This document shows positions 42,171 through 51,300 of a stretch of 64,000 nucleotides of DNA, piece after piece (the first letter of the stretch is position 1; the number at the start of each line of letters is the position of its first letter). The notes beneath the pieces are model-generated. The model made no database searches and had not been told where the DNA came from. It worked only from the letters and a program-made list of their open reading frames with translations. This DNA is from GAS368 sp965227745 (GTDB lineage Bacteria; Verrucomicrobiota; Verrucomicrobiia; Opitutales; Opitutaceae): contig OZ245769.1 of NCBI GenBank assembly GCA_965227745.1, forward strand, positions 310,001-374,000. The letters run 5' to 3'. The translations under genes were made by a program, and so were the position numbers.

Positions 42171-43268
42171 TTAGCGCACGACGCGGGCGCCGCCGCCGGC
42201 GAACGTTTTTTCGATTTCCTTGCGGGTCGCCATCGACGTATCGCCCGGGGTGGTCGAGGCGAGGGCACCGTGGGCGGCACCGTACTCGACGGCCTTCTGG
42301 GGATCGTTGAATTGGAGGAAGCCGAACTGCACGCCGGACGCGAAGGAGTCGCCGCCGCCGACGCGGTCGAGGATCTCGAGGTCCGGGTACTTGCGGCTCT
42401 CGTGGAATTTGCCGTCGTGCCAGAGGATGGCGGACCAATCGTTGATCGTGGCGCTCTTGACGGCGCGCAGCGTGGTCGCGGCGACCTTGAAGTTCTTAAA
42501 TTCCTTCACGGCGGTCTCGATCATCGCCTTGAAGGCGTCGGTCTCGATGTGGCTGATGTTGTGGTCGACGCCCTTGACCTCGAAACCGAGGGAAGCGGTG
42601 AAGTCCTCTTCGTTGCCGATCATGACATCGACGTACTTGGCGATCTCGCGGTTGACCTCCTGGGCCTTCTTGAGGCCGCCGATGGTCTTCCAGAGCGAAG
42701 GGCGGTAGTTGAGATCGTAGCTGACGATGGTGCCGTGCTTGTTGGCGGCCTTGACGGCCTCGACGGTCAGCTCTGCGGTGGAGGTGGAAAGGGCGGCGAA
42801 GATGCCACCGGTGTGAAACCAGCGGACGCCGAGCTTGCCGAAGATGTGATCCCAATCGACGTCACCGGGCTTGAGCTGCGAAGCGGCGGTGTTGCCACGG
42901 TCGGGATTGCCGACGGCGCCGCGGATGCCGAAGCCGCGCTCGGTGAAATTGAGGCCGTTGCGCACGGTGCGGCCGATGCCGTCGTCCTCGCGCCACTTGA
43001 TGAACTCGGTGCTCACGCCGCCCTGCATGATGAAATCCTCGACGAGGTGGCCGATCTCGTTGTCAACGAAGGCGGTGACGACCGCGGTCTTGAGGCCGAA
43101 GGCCTTGCGGAGGCCGCGGGAGGTATTGTACTCGCCGCCGCCTTCCCAGACTTTGAATTCGCGGGCGGTGCGAATGCGGCCCTCGCCGGGGTCGAGGCGG
43201 AGCATGACTTCGCCGAGCGAGATTTGATCGAAGGCGCAGGTATTGGCGGGTTTGATTTGGAGGCTCAT
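42171..43268 (-). CDS. kdgK: PfkB-family 2-keto-3-deoxygluconate-type sugar kinase
   Basis: The 365-residue kinase (MSLQIKPANTCAFDQISLGE) has the PfkB pattern: LGEVMLRLDPGEGRIRTARE, EGGGEYNTSRGLRKAFGLKT, GTIVSYDLNYRPSLWKTIGG and the anion-hole motif DRVGGGDSFASGVQFGF. The early LGEVMLRLxP and YNxSRGLxK signatures fit KDG kinases, which phosphorylate 2-keto-3-deoxygluconate in uronate and pectin or alginate breakdown. A fructokinase or other sugar kinase cannot be ruled out from sequence. No uronate-pathway genes lie beside it. Confidence 0.85.
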   Translation of the reverse strand: MSLQIKPANTCAFDQISLGEVMLRLDPGEGRIRTAREFKVWEGGGEYNTSRGLRKAFGLKTAVVTAFVDNEIGHLVEDFIMQGGVSTEFIKWREDDGIGRTVRNGLNFTERGFGIRGAVGNPDRGNTAASQLKPGDVDWDHIFGKLGVRWFHTGGIFAALSTSTAELTVEAVKAANKHGTIVSYDLNYRPSLWKTIGGLKKAQEVNREIAKYVDVMIGNEEDFTASLGFEVKGVDHNISHIETDAFKAMIETAVKEFKNFKVAATTLRAVKSATINDWSAILWHDGKFHESRKYPDLEILDRVGGGDSFASGVQFGFLQFNDPQKAVEYGAAHGALASTTPGDTSMATRKEIEKTFAGGGARVVR

Positions 43269-43391
43269 GGGTGGTGAAAAGAGGAATAGAAATGCAAAAA
43301 CGCCCCCGGTGGGTCAACCCCCGACTCGGCCATCCCTCAACCCTTCCTCTGGGCCCGTGGAGCGCCAGACAGTACGGCGCTACGCGGGCGA

Positions 43392-46300
43392 TCACGTATC
43401 GAGGCATGCGCGCACGGCTTCGAGCAGGCGGTCGGGCTGACATGGCTTCTGCAGGAAGTTTTGGCCCTCGCGAAGCACGAATTCACGGCCGGCAATGTCG
43501 GAGCTGTAGCCGCTGGTGAAGATGATCTTTAGCTTTGGGGCGCGGGCCTCGAGGTGCCGGGCGAGATCGAGGCCACTGATGCCCTCGGGCATGACCATGT
43601 CGGTCAGCAGGAGATCGATTTTGCCCTCCTGTCGATCCCACTGGGCGAGCGCTTCCACGCCGTGGCTGGCCTCGATCACACGGTAACCCGCCCGTTCCAA
43701 CAGCCGGCGGGTGAGGAGGCGCACGCTCACCTCATCCTCGACGACCAAAATCGTTTCAGTGCCTCCTCGGGGCTGAGCGGGTGCCGGCTCGACGGCGATG
43801 GTCTGGGCCTCGGCCGAGGCGGGAAGGAAAACTTGGAACGACGCGCCCTGACCGAGCGCACTCTCAACCTTGATCGCCCCGTGGTGCTGTTTGACGATGC
43901 CGAAGACGGTGGCGAGACCGAGACCGGTGCCGCGACCGGGGGCCTTGGTGGTGAAAAAGGGCTCGAAGATGCGCCCCACGATTTCGGGATCGATGCCGCC
44001 ACCCGTATCCGTGACGCGGAGACAAACATAGTCACCCGGTTGCGCATCGGCAATGTGGCTGGCCTCCTCGACGGTGAACGTGTGGGCGGAGGTTTCGATG
44101 TGCAGACGGCCACCGGAGGGCATGGCATCGCGCGCATTGACGACGAGATTGAGCAGCACCTGGTCGAGCATGCCGGCGTCGGCACGCGTCATCAACGAGC
44201 GAGGATGGAGGTTGAGCTGCAGGCTGATGTCCTCGCCAAGGATGCGCTGCAGCATCTTCGTGAGCTGGGTGACGATCACATTGAGGTCGAGCAGGCGGGG
44301 CTGCATGACCTGCCGGCGGCTGAAGGCGACGAGCTGGCGCGTGAGATTAGCGGCGCGGGCGGTCGCGGCTTTGATATCGTTGAGGAGATCGTGGACCTCG
44401 GCGGAGACATCGGGCATGAGCAGCGCGAGATCGGTCTGCATCATGATCGCGGAGAGAATATTATTAAAATCGTGCGCGACGCCACCGGCGAGCTGGCCGA
44501 TGGCTTCCATCTTTTGCGACTGGCGAAACTCTTCCTCGAGCTGGCGCTGGTGCGTGATGTCGGTGGCGACGCCAACGATGCGGTAAATCTCTCCGGCGCG
44601 ATTGCGGACGGGCACCGCACGCGCGCGAATCCAGCGCAGCGCACCGTCGGGGCGCAGGATGCGGAATTGCTCATCGTAGGTGCCGAGGGCCTGCTTGGTC
44701 CGCGCGGCTTCCCTCACGCGGTCGCGATCTTCGGGAAAAATGGTTTCGATCCAGGCCGACGCGTCGCGATAGAGGCTTTCGCAGGGACGCCCCCAGATAT
44801 CGGCGTAGGCCGGGCTGATGTAGAGCATCTCGCTACGATCGGGGTCGCTGATCCAGAAAACTTCCTGGATGTTTTCCGCGATCTGCCGAAACCGCTCCTC
44901 GCTGGCGTGCAGGGCTTCCTCGGTGCGCTGGCGGATGGTTTCGCGCTCGTGGACATCGAGGGCGAAGGAGATGTCGAGGGAGAGCTCGTCGAGGAGGCGC
45001 AATTCGTCGCCGGTGAAGAAGCCGGGCTCGTGGCCATAGAGGTTAAAGACGCCAACGATCTTATCGCCGATGCGCAGGGGCAGGGCGGCCATCGCGCGGT
45101 AGCCATAGGCTAGGGCGATGTCGCACCACGAAGCGGCCTCGGGGTCGCGGGCGATATCGTTGCAAGCGGAATGGATGCCCGTACGCCAGGCGCGCGCGGT
45201 GAAGGCGCAGCCGTTGCCCGTCGGCACCGCGGCGATGAAGGGTGCGAGAACCTCGAGGGTCGCCGCATCGGCACCGGCATGGGCCGCGAGGGTGAGACTG
45301 TCGCCAGCCGGAGCAGTGAGCCCGATCCAAGCGAGGAGAAAGCCGCCCTTTTCGACGGCGACGCGACAGGCGGACGTAAGCATGCGCTGCGGATCGCGCT
45401 CGCGGACGATAGTCTGGTTAATGTCGCTCAGGATGGCGTAAACGCGATTGAGATGGTCGATGTGGACCTCGGCACGCTTGCGCTCGCTGATGTCGACCAT
45501 CGCGTGCATCGCGCCCGTAACTTCGCCCTTGGTATCGCGAAACGGCGTGGTGTATGCGATGAAGTAAAAACGGGTGCCGTCGGGCCGCTCCGCTTGCAGT
45601 TCGATGCCGGCGATCGAGCGATTTTCCCGAACGGCCTGCGCCATGGGCGAGCGGTCGAGTGCGACGGGTTTGCCGCGGGAATCGAAAAGCCGCAGCGCGC
45701 CACACCAGCGGTCGGACGGGTCGGGCTGACGGCCCCAGAGCGTGGCGGCCGCGGCATTGTGCAAGGTGATCAAGCCCGCTGCATCCGTCGTGTAGGCGGC
45801 AATGGGCAACCCCTCGGCAAAAAGCCGGTAGCGCTCCTCACTCGTGCGGAGAGCGGCGGCAGCGAGATGGCGCTGGGTAATATCTTGGCTGACGCTGAGG
45901 GCGGCAGTCACCGTGCCGTGCTCGTCGCGGAGCGGAGCAGTGCGGGTCTCCATCCAGCGCTCCGTGTTACGCAGGCTGCGGATTTGATAGACCAAGCTGG
46001 CCGTCTCACCGCCCATGACCTGAGCGACGAGCGCTTGGAACTGAGGGCGATGCGCCGAGGTGATGAGTGGGTAGACGCTACGACCGGCGACTTGCTCAAA
46101 CGAGTCCGCCTCGATCAGCGCCAAGCCGGCCCGATTCATCAGATGCAGGGTGCCATCGGCCCCGATGAGCTTCACGCAGGTGGGCTCGGAATCGAAGACA
46201 CCCTGAAGCAGACGCTGGCGCTCACCGAGCTCGGCGGAGTGGCGACGTAATTCAAATTGCGCGATGACTTGCCGGCCCAACACGCGGAGGGCTTGCTCCT

Positions 46301-46727
46301 GCCGGGCATTGAGCTGGCGCGGGACGTGATCCATGACGCAGAGCGAACCAATGGCGTGGCCCGCAGGCGTGATGAGGGGAGCGCCGGCGTAGAAACGGAT
46401 ATAGGGATCGCCAGTGACCAGGGGGTTATCGGCAAAGCGTGCGTCGCGCGTGGCGTCGGGCACGATAAAGACATCGCGGTGAAGAATCGCGTGGCCGCAG
46501 AATGAAATATCGCGGGGCGTTTCGGAGCGATCGAGGCCCACGCGGGATTTGAACCACTGGCGATTTTCATCGACGAGGGAAATCAACGCGATGGGTGTGC
46601 CGCAGATCTGGGCGGCCAGAGCCGTGAGATCATCCAATGCGAGGTCAGGCGACGTATCGAGTACGCCGTATAGGTGCAGGGCTTCCAAGCGCTGCCTTTC
46701 GCCTCCAAGGGGGAGAGGGGGTGTCAT
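43392..46727 (-). CDS. Multi-sensor hybrid histidine kinase (GAF-PAS-PAS-GAF-PAS-HisKA-HATPase-REC)
   Basis: Start ATG 46727. The 1111-residue protein has no membrane span. GAF (about 20-160; SFCGHAILHRDVFIVPDATR), PAS (170-285), PAS (295-415), a second GAF (430-590; HSACNDIARDPEAASWCD) and PAS (608-725) precede the kinase core. HisKA has His752 in GGVAHDFNNILSAIM. The ATPase shows LNLVVNARDAMPSGG and DTGGGIDPEIVGRIFEPFFT, and a C-terminal receiver has Asp1043 in LLLTDMVMPEG. It would sense cytoplasmic small molecules or redox state and pass phosphate internally to the receiver. No DNA-binding partner is adjacent; the upstream lone receiver (47017-47430) might be its partner. Confidence 0.92.
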   Translation of the reverse strand: MTPPLPLGGERQRLEALHLYGVLDTSPDLALDDLTALAAQICGTPIALISLVDENRQWFKSRVGLDRSETPRDISFCGHAILHRDVFIVPDATRDARFADNPLVTGDPYIRFYAGAPLITPAGHAIGSLCVMDHVPRQLNARQEQALRVLGRQVIAQFELRRHSAELGERQRLLQGVFDSEPTCVKLIGADGTLHLMNRAGLALIEADSFEQVAGRSVYPLITSAHRPQFQALVAQVMGGETASLVYQIRSLRNTERWMETRTAPLRDEHGTVTAALSVSQDITQRHLAAAALRTSEERYRLFAEGLPIAAYTTDAAGLITLHNAAAATLWGRQPDPSDRWCGALRLFDSRGKPVALDRSPMAQAVRENRSIAGIELQAERPDGTRFYFIAYTTPFRDTKGEVTGAMHAMVDISERKRAEVHIDHLNRVYAILSDINQTIVRERDPQRMLTSACRVAVEKGGFLLAWIGLTAPAGDSLTLAAHAGADAATLEVLAPFIAAVPTGNGCAFTARAWRTGIHSACNDIARDPEAASWCDIALAYGYRAMAALPLRIGDKIVGVFNLYGHEPGFFTGDELRLLDELSLDISFALDVHERETIRQRTEEALHASEERFRQIAENIQEVFWISDPDRSEMLYISPAYADIWGRPCESLYRDASAWIETIFPEDRDRVREAARTKQALGTYDEQFRILRPDGALRWIRARAVPVRNRAGEIYRIVGVATDITHQRQLEEEFRQSQKMEAIGQLAGGVAHDFNNILSAIMMQTDLALLMPDVSAEVHDLLNDIKAATARAANLTRQLVAFSRRQVMQPRLLDLNVIVTQLTKMLQRILGEDISLQLNLHPRSLMTRADAGMLDQVLLNLVVNARDAMPSGGRLHIETSAHTFTVEEASHIADAQPGDYVCLRVTDTGGGIDPEIVGRIFEPFFTTKAPGRGTGLGLATVFGIVKQHHGAIKVESALGQGASFQVFLPASAEAQTIAVEPAPAQPRGGTETILVVEDEVSVRLLTRRLLERAGYRVIEASHGVEALAQWDRQEGKIDLLLTDMVMPEGISGLDLARHLEARAPKLKIIFTSGYSSDIAGREFVLREGQNFLQKPCQPDRLLEAVRACLDT

Positions 46728-47016
46728 CAACGGCGCGTAAATTTATGGTATATCGGCTCAAAGCTAACGCACCAGCAGTAAACGAATAGGGGTTTTACGT
46801 AGAGATTTCCCGCAGCGGCCGGGAGTAATCGCTTACTGGCTTGCTCCCAGACCGTGCACTCGCAGGTGCGGCACGGGCCGCCGACGTTTTAAACAAAACG
46901 CGCCGGTAAGTGATGGAGGAATTCATCGTGTAGGTTATCTCCAGCGACGGCGACACCCGGTTCGGGAGATAACATTCGGAGCGATGACGAATCGGCGTCG
47001 CTCCGCCCTGATCGCT
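46728..47016. promoter_or_regulatory. Intergenic region with a 9-bp inverted repeat and a hairpin
   Basis: GTTATCTCC (46934-46942) and GGAGATAAC (46965-46973) are perfect inverted arms 22 bases apart. CGGAGCGA...CGTCGCTCCG (46977-47006) is a stem just beyond the 3' end of the lone receiver gene and probably helps end its transcript. The region also supplies the promoter of the hybrid kinase. No gene is visible. Confidence 0.4.
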
Positions 47017-47430
47017 TTACACGATCGTTTTCGCGTGGGGGGCAGGCGAGTGGGGTGGCCAGACGCGCAAAATCTCATCGGCGAGTTTTCGCCAGCCAAA
47101 CGGTTTCGCGAGGAAACCCTTGAGCGCGGGCAGGCGGGCCATGGTGTCTTCCTCGGCGGCGAGATTGTGCCCGGTGATCATCACGAAGGCGGCATCGGGG
47201 ACGACGAGCGAGGCCTGCCGGATGAATTCCAAGCCGTTCAACTGTGGCATGTAATAATCGCTCACGACGACGGCCGGATTATACTGCGGCAGAGCTTTTA
47301 ACGCGTCGACGGGCCGTGAAAACGCGTGCACCGGGCAGTCAAAATTATCCGCAAGCATCTGCGTCAAAAGATCGGTATAGGATTTTTCATCGTCCACGAG
47401 GACGATGGCTCTGGCCGAAGTTGAGTTCAC
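47017..47430 (-). CDS. Lone response-regulator receiver protein
   Basis: One CheY-like receiver domain: ARAIVLVDDEKSYTDLLTQM, phospho-acceptor Asp in PAVVVSDYYMPQLNGLEFIR, Thr in AFVMITGHNLAAEEDTMARL and Lys in KGFLAKPFGWRKLADEILRV. No output domain follows, only a short proline/histidine tail. No ATG exists close to the domain, so GTG 47430 (137 residues) is chosen as the most economical start; a longer frame upstream would overlap the trmL promoter and is poorly conserved. It is probably a phosphotransfer relay or kinase partner. It lies 290 bases upstream of the hybrid kinase on the same strand. Confidence 0.8.
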   Translation of the reverse strand: MNSTSARAIVLVDDEKSYTDLLTQMLADNFDCPVHAFSRPVDALKALPQYNPAVVVSDYYMPQLNGLEFIRQASLVVPDAAFVMITGHNLAAEEDTMARLPALKGFLAKPFGWRKLADEILRVWPPHSPAPHAKTIV

Positions 47431-47521
47431 TGGGACGGGCCGGACCTTGAGCCGCCGCGCCAAGAAAGGCAATGCGCGAGCGTGTACTTGATTTACTACA
47501 AGGGGAGGCGAGGATGGGACT

Positions 47522-48004
47522 ATGTTGCACGTCGTATTGTTCCAGCCTGAGATCGCGCCCAACACGGGTAATATCGGCCGCATGTGCGCGCTGACGCGCT
47601 CGCGGCTGCACCTCATCCATCCGCTCGGCTATGTGATTAACGACCGCAATCTCCGCCGGGCGGGGATGGATTACTGGAAATCTCTCGACGTCCACGAGCA
47701 CGCCGATTGGGCGGCTTTTCGCGCGAGCCCGCATGGGCCGCGCCGCCTCTGGCTCTTTACCACGAAGACCGAGCAATCTTTTTGGGACGTCCGCTACGCG
47801 GCGGACGACGGGCTCGTCTTTGGCAGCGAAAGCTCGGGTGCGCCCGAGTGGCTCCACGACGAGATCGGCGCCACCCAGCGTGTGACCATCCCGCACGCGA
47901 ATCCGGACCTGCGGTCGCTCAATCTCAGCACGGCAGCGGGTGTCGCCACGTATGAAGCGGTGCGGCAACTGACGCATGCCGGGGCGACGATTGCGCGCGA
48001 CTGA
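47522..48004 (+). CDS. trmL: tRNA (cytidine(34)-2'-O)-methyltransferase
   Basis: The 160-residue SPOUT enzyme starts at ATG 47522 (MLHVVLFQPEIAPNTGNIGR). The three TrmL/SPOUT knot motifs are NTGNIGRMC, DDGLVFGSESSGAPEW and LRSLNLSTAAGVATYEAVRQ. Length matches TrmL. It 2'-O-methylates position 34 of tRNA-Leu isoacceptors with SAM. It is divergent from the lone-receiver gene. There is no obvious operon. Confidence 0.93.
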   Translation: MLHVVLFQPEIAPNTGNIGRMCALTRSRLHLIHPLGYVINDRNLRRAGMDYWKSLDVHEHADWAAFRASPHGPRRLWLFTTKTEQSFWDVRYAADDGLVFGSESSGAPEWLHDEIGATQRVTIPHANPDLRSLNLSTAAGVATYEAVRQLTHAGATIARD

Positions 48005-48304
48005 CGCGGGAGCGATGCCGAGCACGTGATTTCAATTTGCGGAAAGCTGGCTGGACCATGAGTTAAACACCGCCTTTCACGGGCTTGCGGCGGCTGGGTT
48101 CGCGACGTAGGCATTTTTAGCATGGTCCTTCGTGGCGAACCGAGAACCATTCACCACTTTTACTGTCCGTTGCACTGCCGCTTCTTGTGATACCCGTCCA
48201 CTTCGCTCCGAGTTCAGCCGATCCCTCGCCCGATTCCGCTAAAATGGATCGGCCCGAGGCTGTGCGTGGCGTGACCAACTCCATCGCCGGCGGCTTTGCC
48301 TTCC
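48005..48304. other. 300-base gap between trmL and the large hybrid kinase
   Basis: I see no gene. A 7-bp inverted repeat GGTTCGC (48097-48103) / GCGAACC (48135-48141) flanks an AT-rich segment (GGCATTTTTAGCATGG) that may mark a promoter. Other stretches look like ordinary spacer. Confidence 0.4.
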
Positions 48305-51300
48305 ATGGCTGATATCTCCGCACCGCACCTCAGTTCCGACGGTACGCGCCCGGGAGTGCCGCGCAGCCCCGCCTTTCTCGCCGGGGGCGGTGAACTCGGG
48401 AGTCTGATGCGCGCCAAGGATTGGTCGCAGACGCCGCTGGGGCCGCCCGAGACGTGGCCGCAGAGTCTAAAGACAGCGGTGCGCATCATGTTTACTTCGC
48501 GTCAGCCGATCTGGGTCGGTTGGGGGCCGGAGCTGATTTACCTTTATAACGACCCGTATAAGGCGATCGTTGGCGGCAAACATCCAGAGGCGCTCGGTCG
48601 GCCGACCCAAGTGGTGTGGCGTGAAATCCGGGATGTCATCGGCCCGATGCTTTCGACGGCCATGGCCGGAGACGAAGGCACCTATGTCGAATCGCAGCTC
48701 CTCATCATGGAGCGGCACGGATATCGCGAGGAGACGTATTACACCTTTTCGTACAGCCCGATTCCCAACGACGACGGCAGCCCGGGCGGTATCATTTGTG
48801 CGAATACGGACGATACCCGCCGCGTGATCGGCGAGCGCCAACTGGCGCTGTTGCGCGAAATCTCCGCCCGTACCATCAACGCCCGCACCTGGCAGGAAGC
48901 CGCCGCCGGCGCGCAAAGTGCCCTCGCGACCAATTCGCGCGATGTGCCGTTTGCGTTGCTGTTCCTTTCCCGGCCCGAGGTACCGGGCCTGACCTTGGCC
49001 GGTCTCAGCGGCATCGAGCGGACACACCCGGCAGCGGGCGCCGCGGGGGCCGGCATTTGGCCGCTGGAGGAAGCGATCGCGGCCCGCGAAATTATCGAAC
49101 TCGACGATATCCCGCAGCGCCTCACGGTGCCACTGCCCTCGGGCGCGTGGAGCGAGGCGCCGACCCGTGTGGCGCTCGTGCCGCTCGTGGGCGCGGGCGA
49201 AACGGGCCGCAGTGGCGTGCTGGTCGTCGGCCTCAGCCCCTTTCGGCTGCTGGATGAAAACTATCGCAATTTTCTCGGCCTGATCGGCAACCAGATCGCC
49301 TCGAGCATCGCGAGTGCCGACGCCTATGAGGAAGAGCGCCGGCGCGCGCAGGCCCTGGCCGAGCTAGACCGCGCCAAGACGGAATTTTTCTCCAACGTCA
49401 GCCACGAGTTTCGCACGCCGCTTACGCTGATGCTCGGGCCGGTGGAGGACATGTTGGAAAAAAGTTACACGGAGCTGACTCCCGCCACCAAGAACCAACT
49501 CGAAATCGTCCATCGCAACAGCCTGCGGCTGCTGCGGCTCGTGAATACGATGCTCGATTTTTCGCGGATCGAGGCCGGTCGCGTGGAAGCGAGTTTCTCG
49601 CCCGTCGATCTCGCCGCCGTGACGGCGGAGCTGGCGAGCGTATTTCGTGCGGCGATCGAGCGCGCCGGTTTGCGCTTCATCGTGGATTGCCCGCCGCTGC
49701 GCGAGCCCGCCTACGTCGATCGCGACATGTGGGAAAAGATCGTCCTCAATCTCCTGAGCAACGCCTTTAAGTTCACGCTCGCTGGCGAGATCGAACTGAA
49801 GCTGTCGGCGGAAGCGGGGCAGGCTGTACTCACGGTGCGCGATACGGGCGTGGGCATTCCGGCGAGCGATGTGGAGCGGGTCTTCGAGCGATTCCATCGC
49901 GTGAAGGATTCGCGTGGCCGCACGCACGAAGGCACGGGTATCGGCCTCGCGCTCGTACAGGAGCTCGTGCGCATGCACGGCGGCACCATTCGCGCCGAGA
50001 GCGTGCTGAATGAGGGCAGCCGATTTATTCTCACGCTTCCGCTGGGCCGCGAGCATTTGGATGCGGCTCGGATTCGCACGTTGCCGGAGCGGTTGGTGGA
50101 GAACCATCGCGCGGCCGCTTTTGCGCAGGAGGCGATGCGGTGGATTCCGGGGGTGGTTCCGTCGCCGGACCAAGCGTGGGCGCGAGTGGGGCAGGCGGCC
50201 CTGCCGCCGGGTGGCGGAACTTCAAACGAAGCCGCCGCCGGCCGCCCGCGTGTGGTCTGGGCCGACGACAATGCCGACATGCGCGATTACGTGCAGCGGC
50301 TGCTCGCCGAGCGCTTCGCCGTGACGGCGGTCAGCGATGGCGAGGCCGCGCTCGAAGCGATCCGCGCGAATCCGCCCGATATCGTGTTGAGCGATGTGAT
50401 GATGCCGAAGCTGGATGGCTTCGGCTTGCTACGGGCCCTGCGCGCCGATGCGGCGCTGAGTAATATCCCGATCATCTTGCTCTCCGCCCGCGCGGGTGAA
50501 GAGGCGAGAGTGGAGGGCGTCGAAGCCGGAGCGGATGACTACCTCATCAAGCCCTTTAGCGCGCGAGAACTGCTGGCCCGAGTCGAGGCGCACGTGAAAA
50601 TGGCGCGGTACCGCCGCGAAGCCGATGCCGCGCTCCGCGAAAGCGAGGCTCGTTTTCGAGCGATCGTCGAGTACTCGCCGCTGGGCGTTTATGTGGTCGA
50701 TGCGGATTTTCGCCTCCGCCACGTCAATCCCACGGCCCGGCCCGTATTCGGAGAAATCCCTGGGTTGATCGGTCGCGACTTCGCGGAGGTTCTGCGCGTT
50801 CTGTGGCCGGAAAATTTCGCCGATGAGTTGGTCAGGATTTTCCGTCACACCATGGAGACGGGGGAATCCTACTCCAATCCCGAGCGAGTCGAACAGCGGG
50901 TGGATCGCGACGCGGTGGAAGTCTATCAGTGGCGAGTGGACCGGATTCCCATGCTCGATGGGCGGTACGGAGTGGTGTGTTATTTTCGTGATATCTCCGC
51001 CGAAGTCCGGGCGCGGCGCCTCGTGTCCGAATCGGAGGAGCGATATCGTTCACTTGTCTCGGTCATCACCGACGTGCCGTGGACCGCGGACGAGAGCGGG
51101 GCATTCGTCGTGCAACAGCCGGCGTGGGAGGCGTACACGGGTCAGCGATGGGAGCAGCATCGCGGCCACGGCTGGACTGAAGCCATCCATCCCGACGACC
51201 GCGCGCGCTTGCTCGCGGAATGGCAGGTGAAACGATCGGGCAGCGGGCGCCATGTGACGCGAGGCCGCCTCTGGAATGCGGCCCGCCAAGAGTGGCGACA

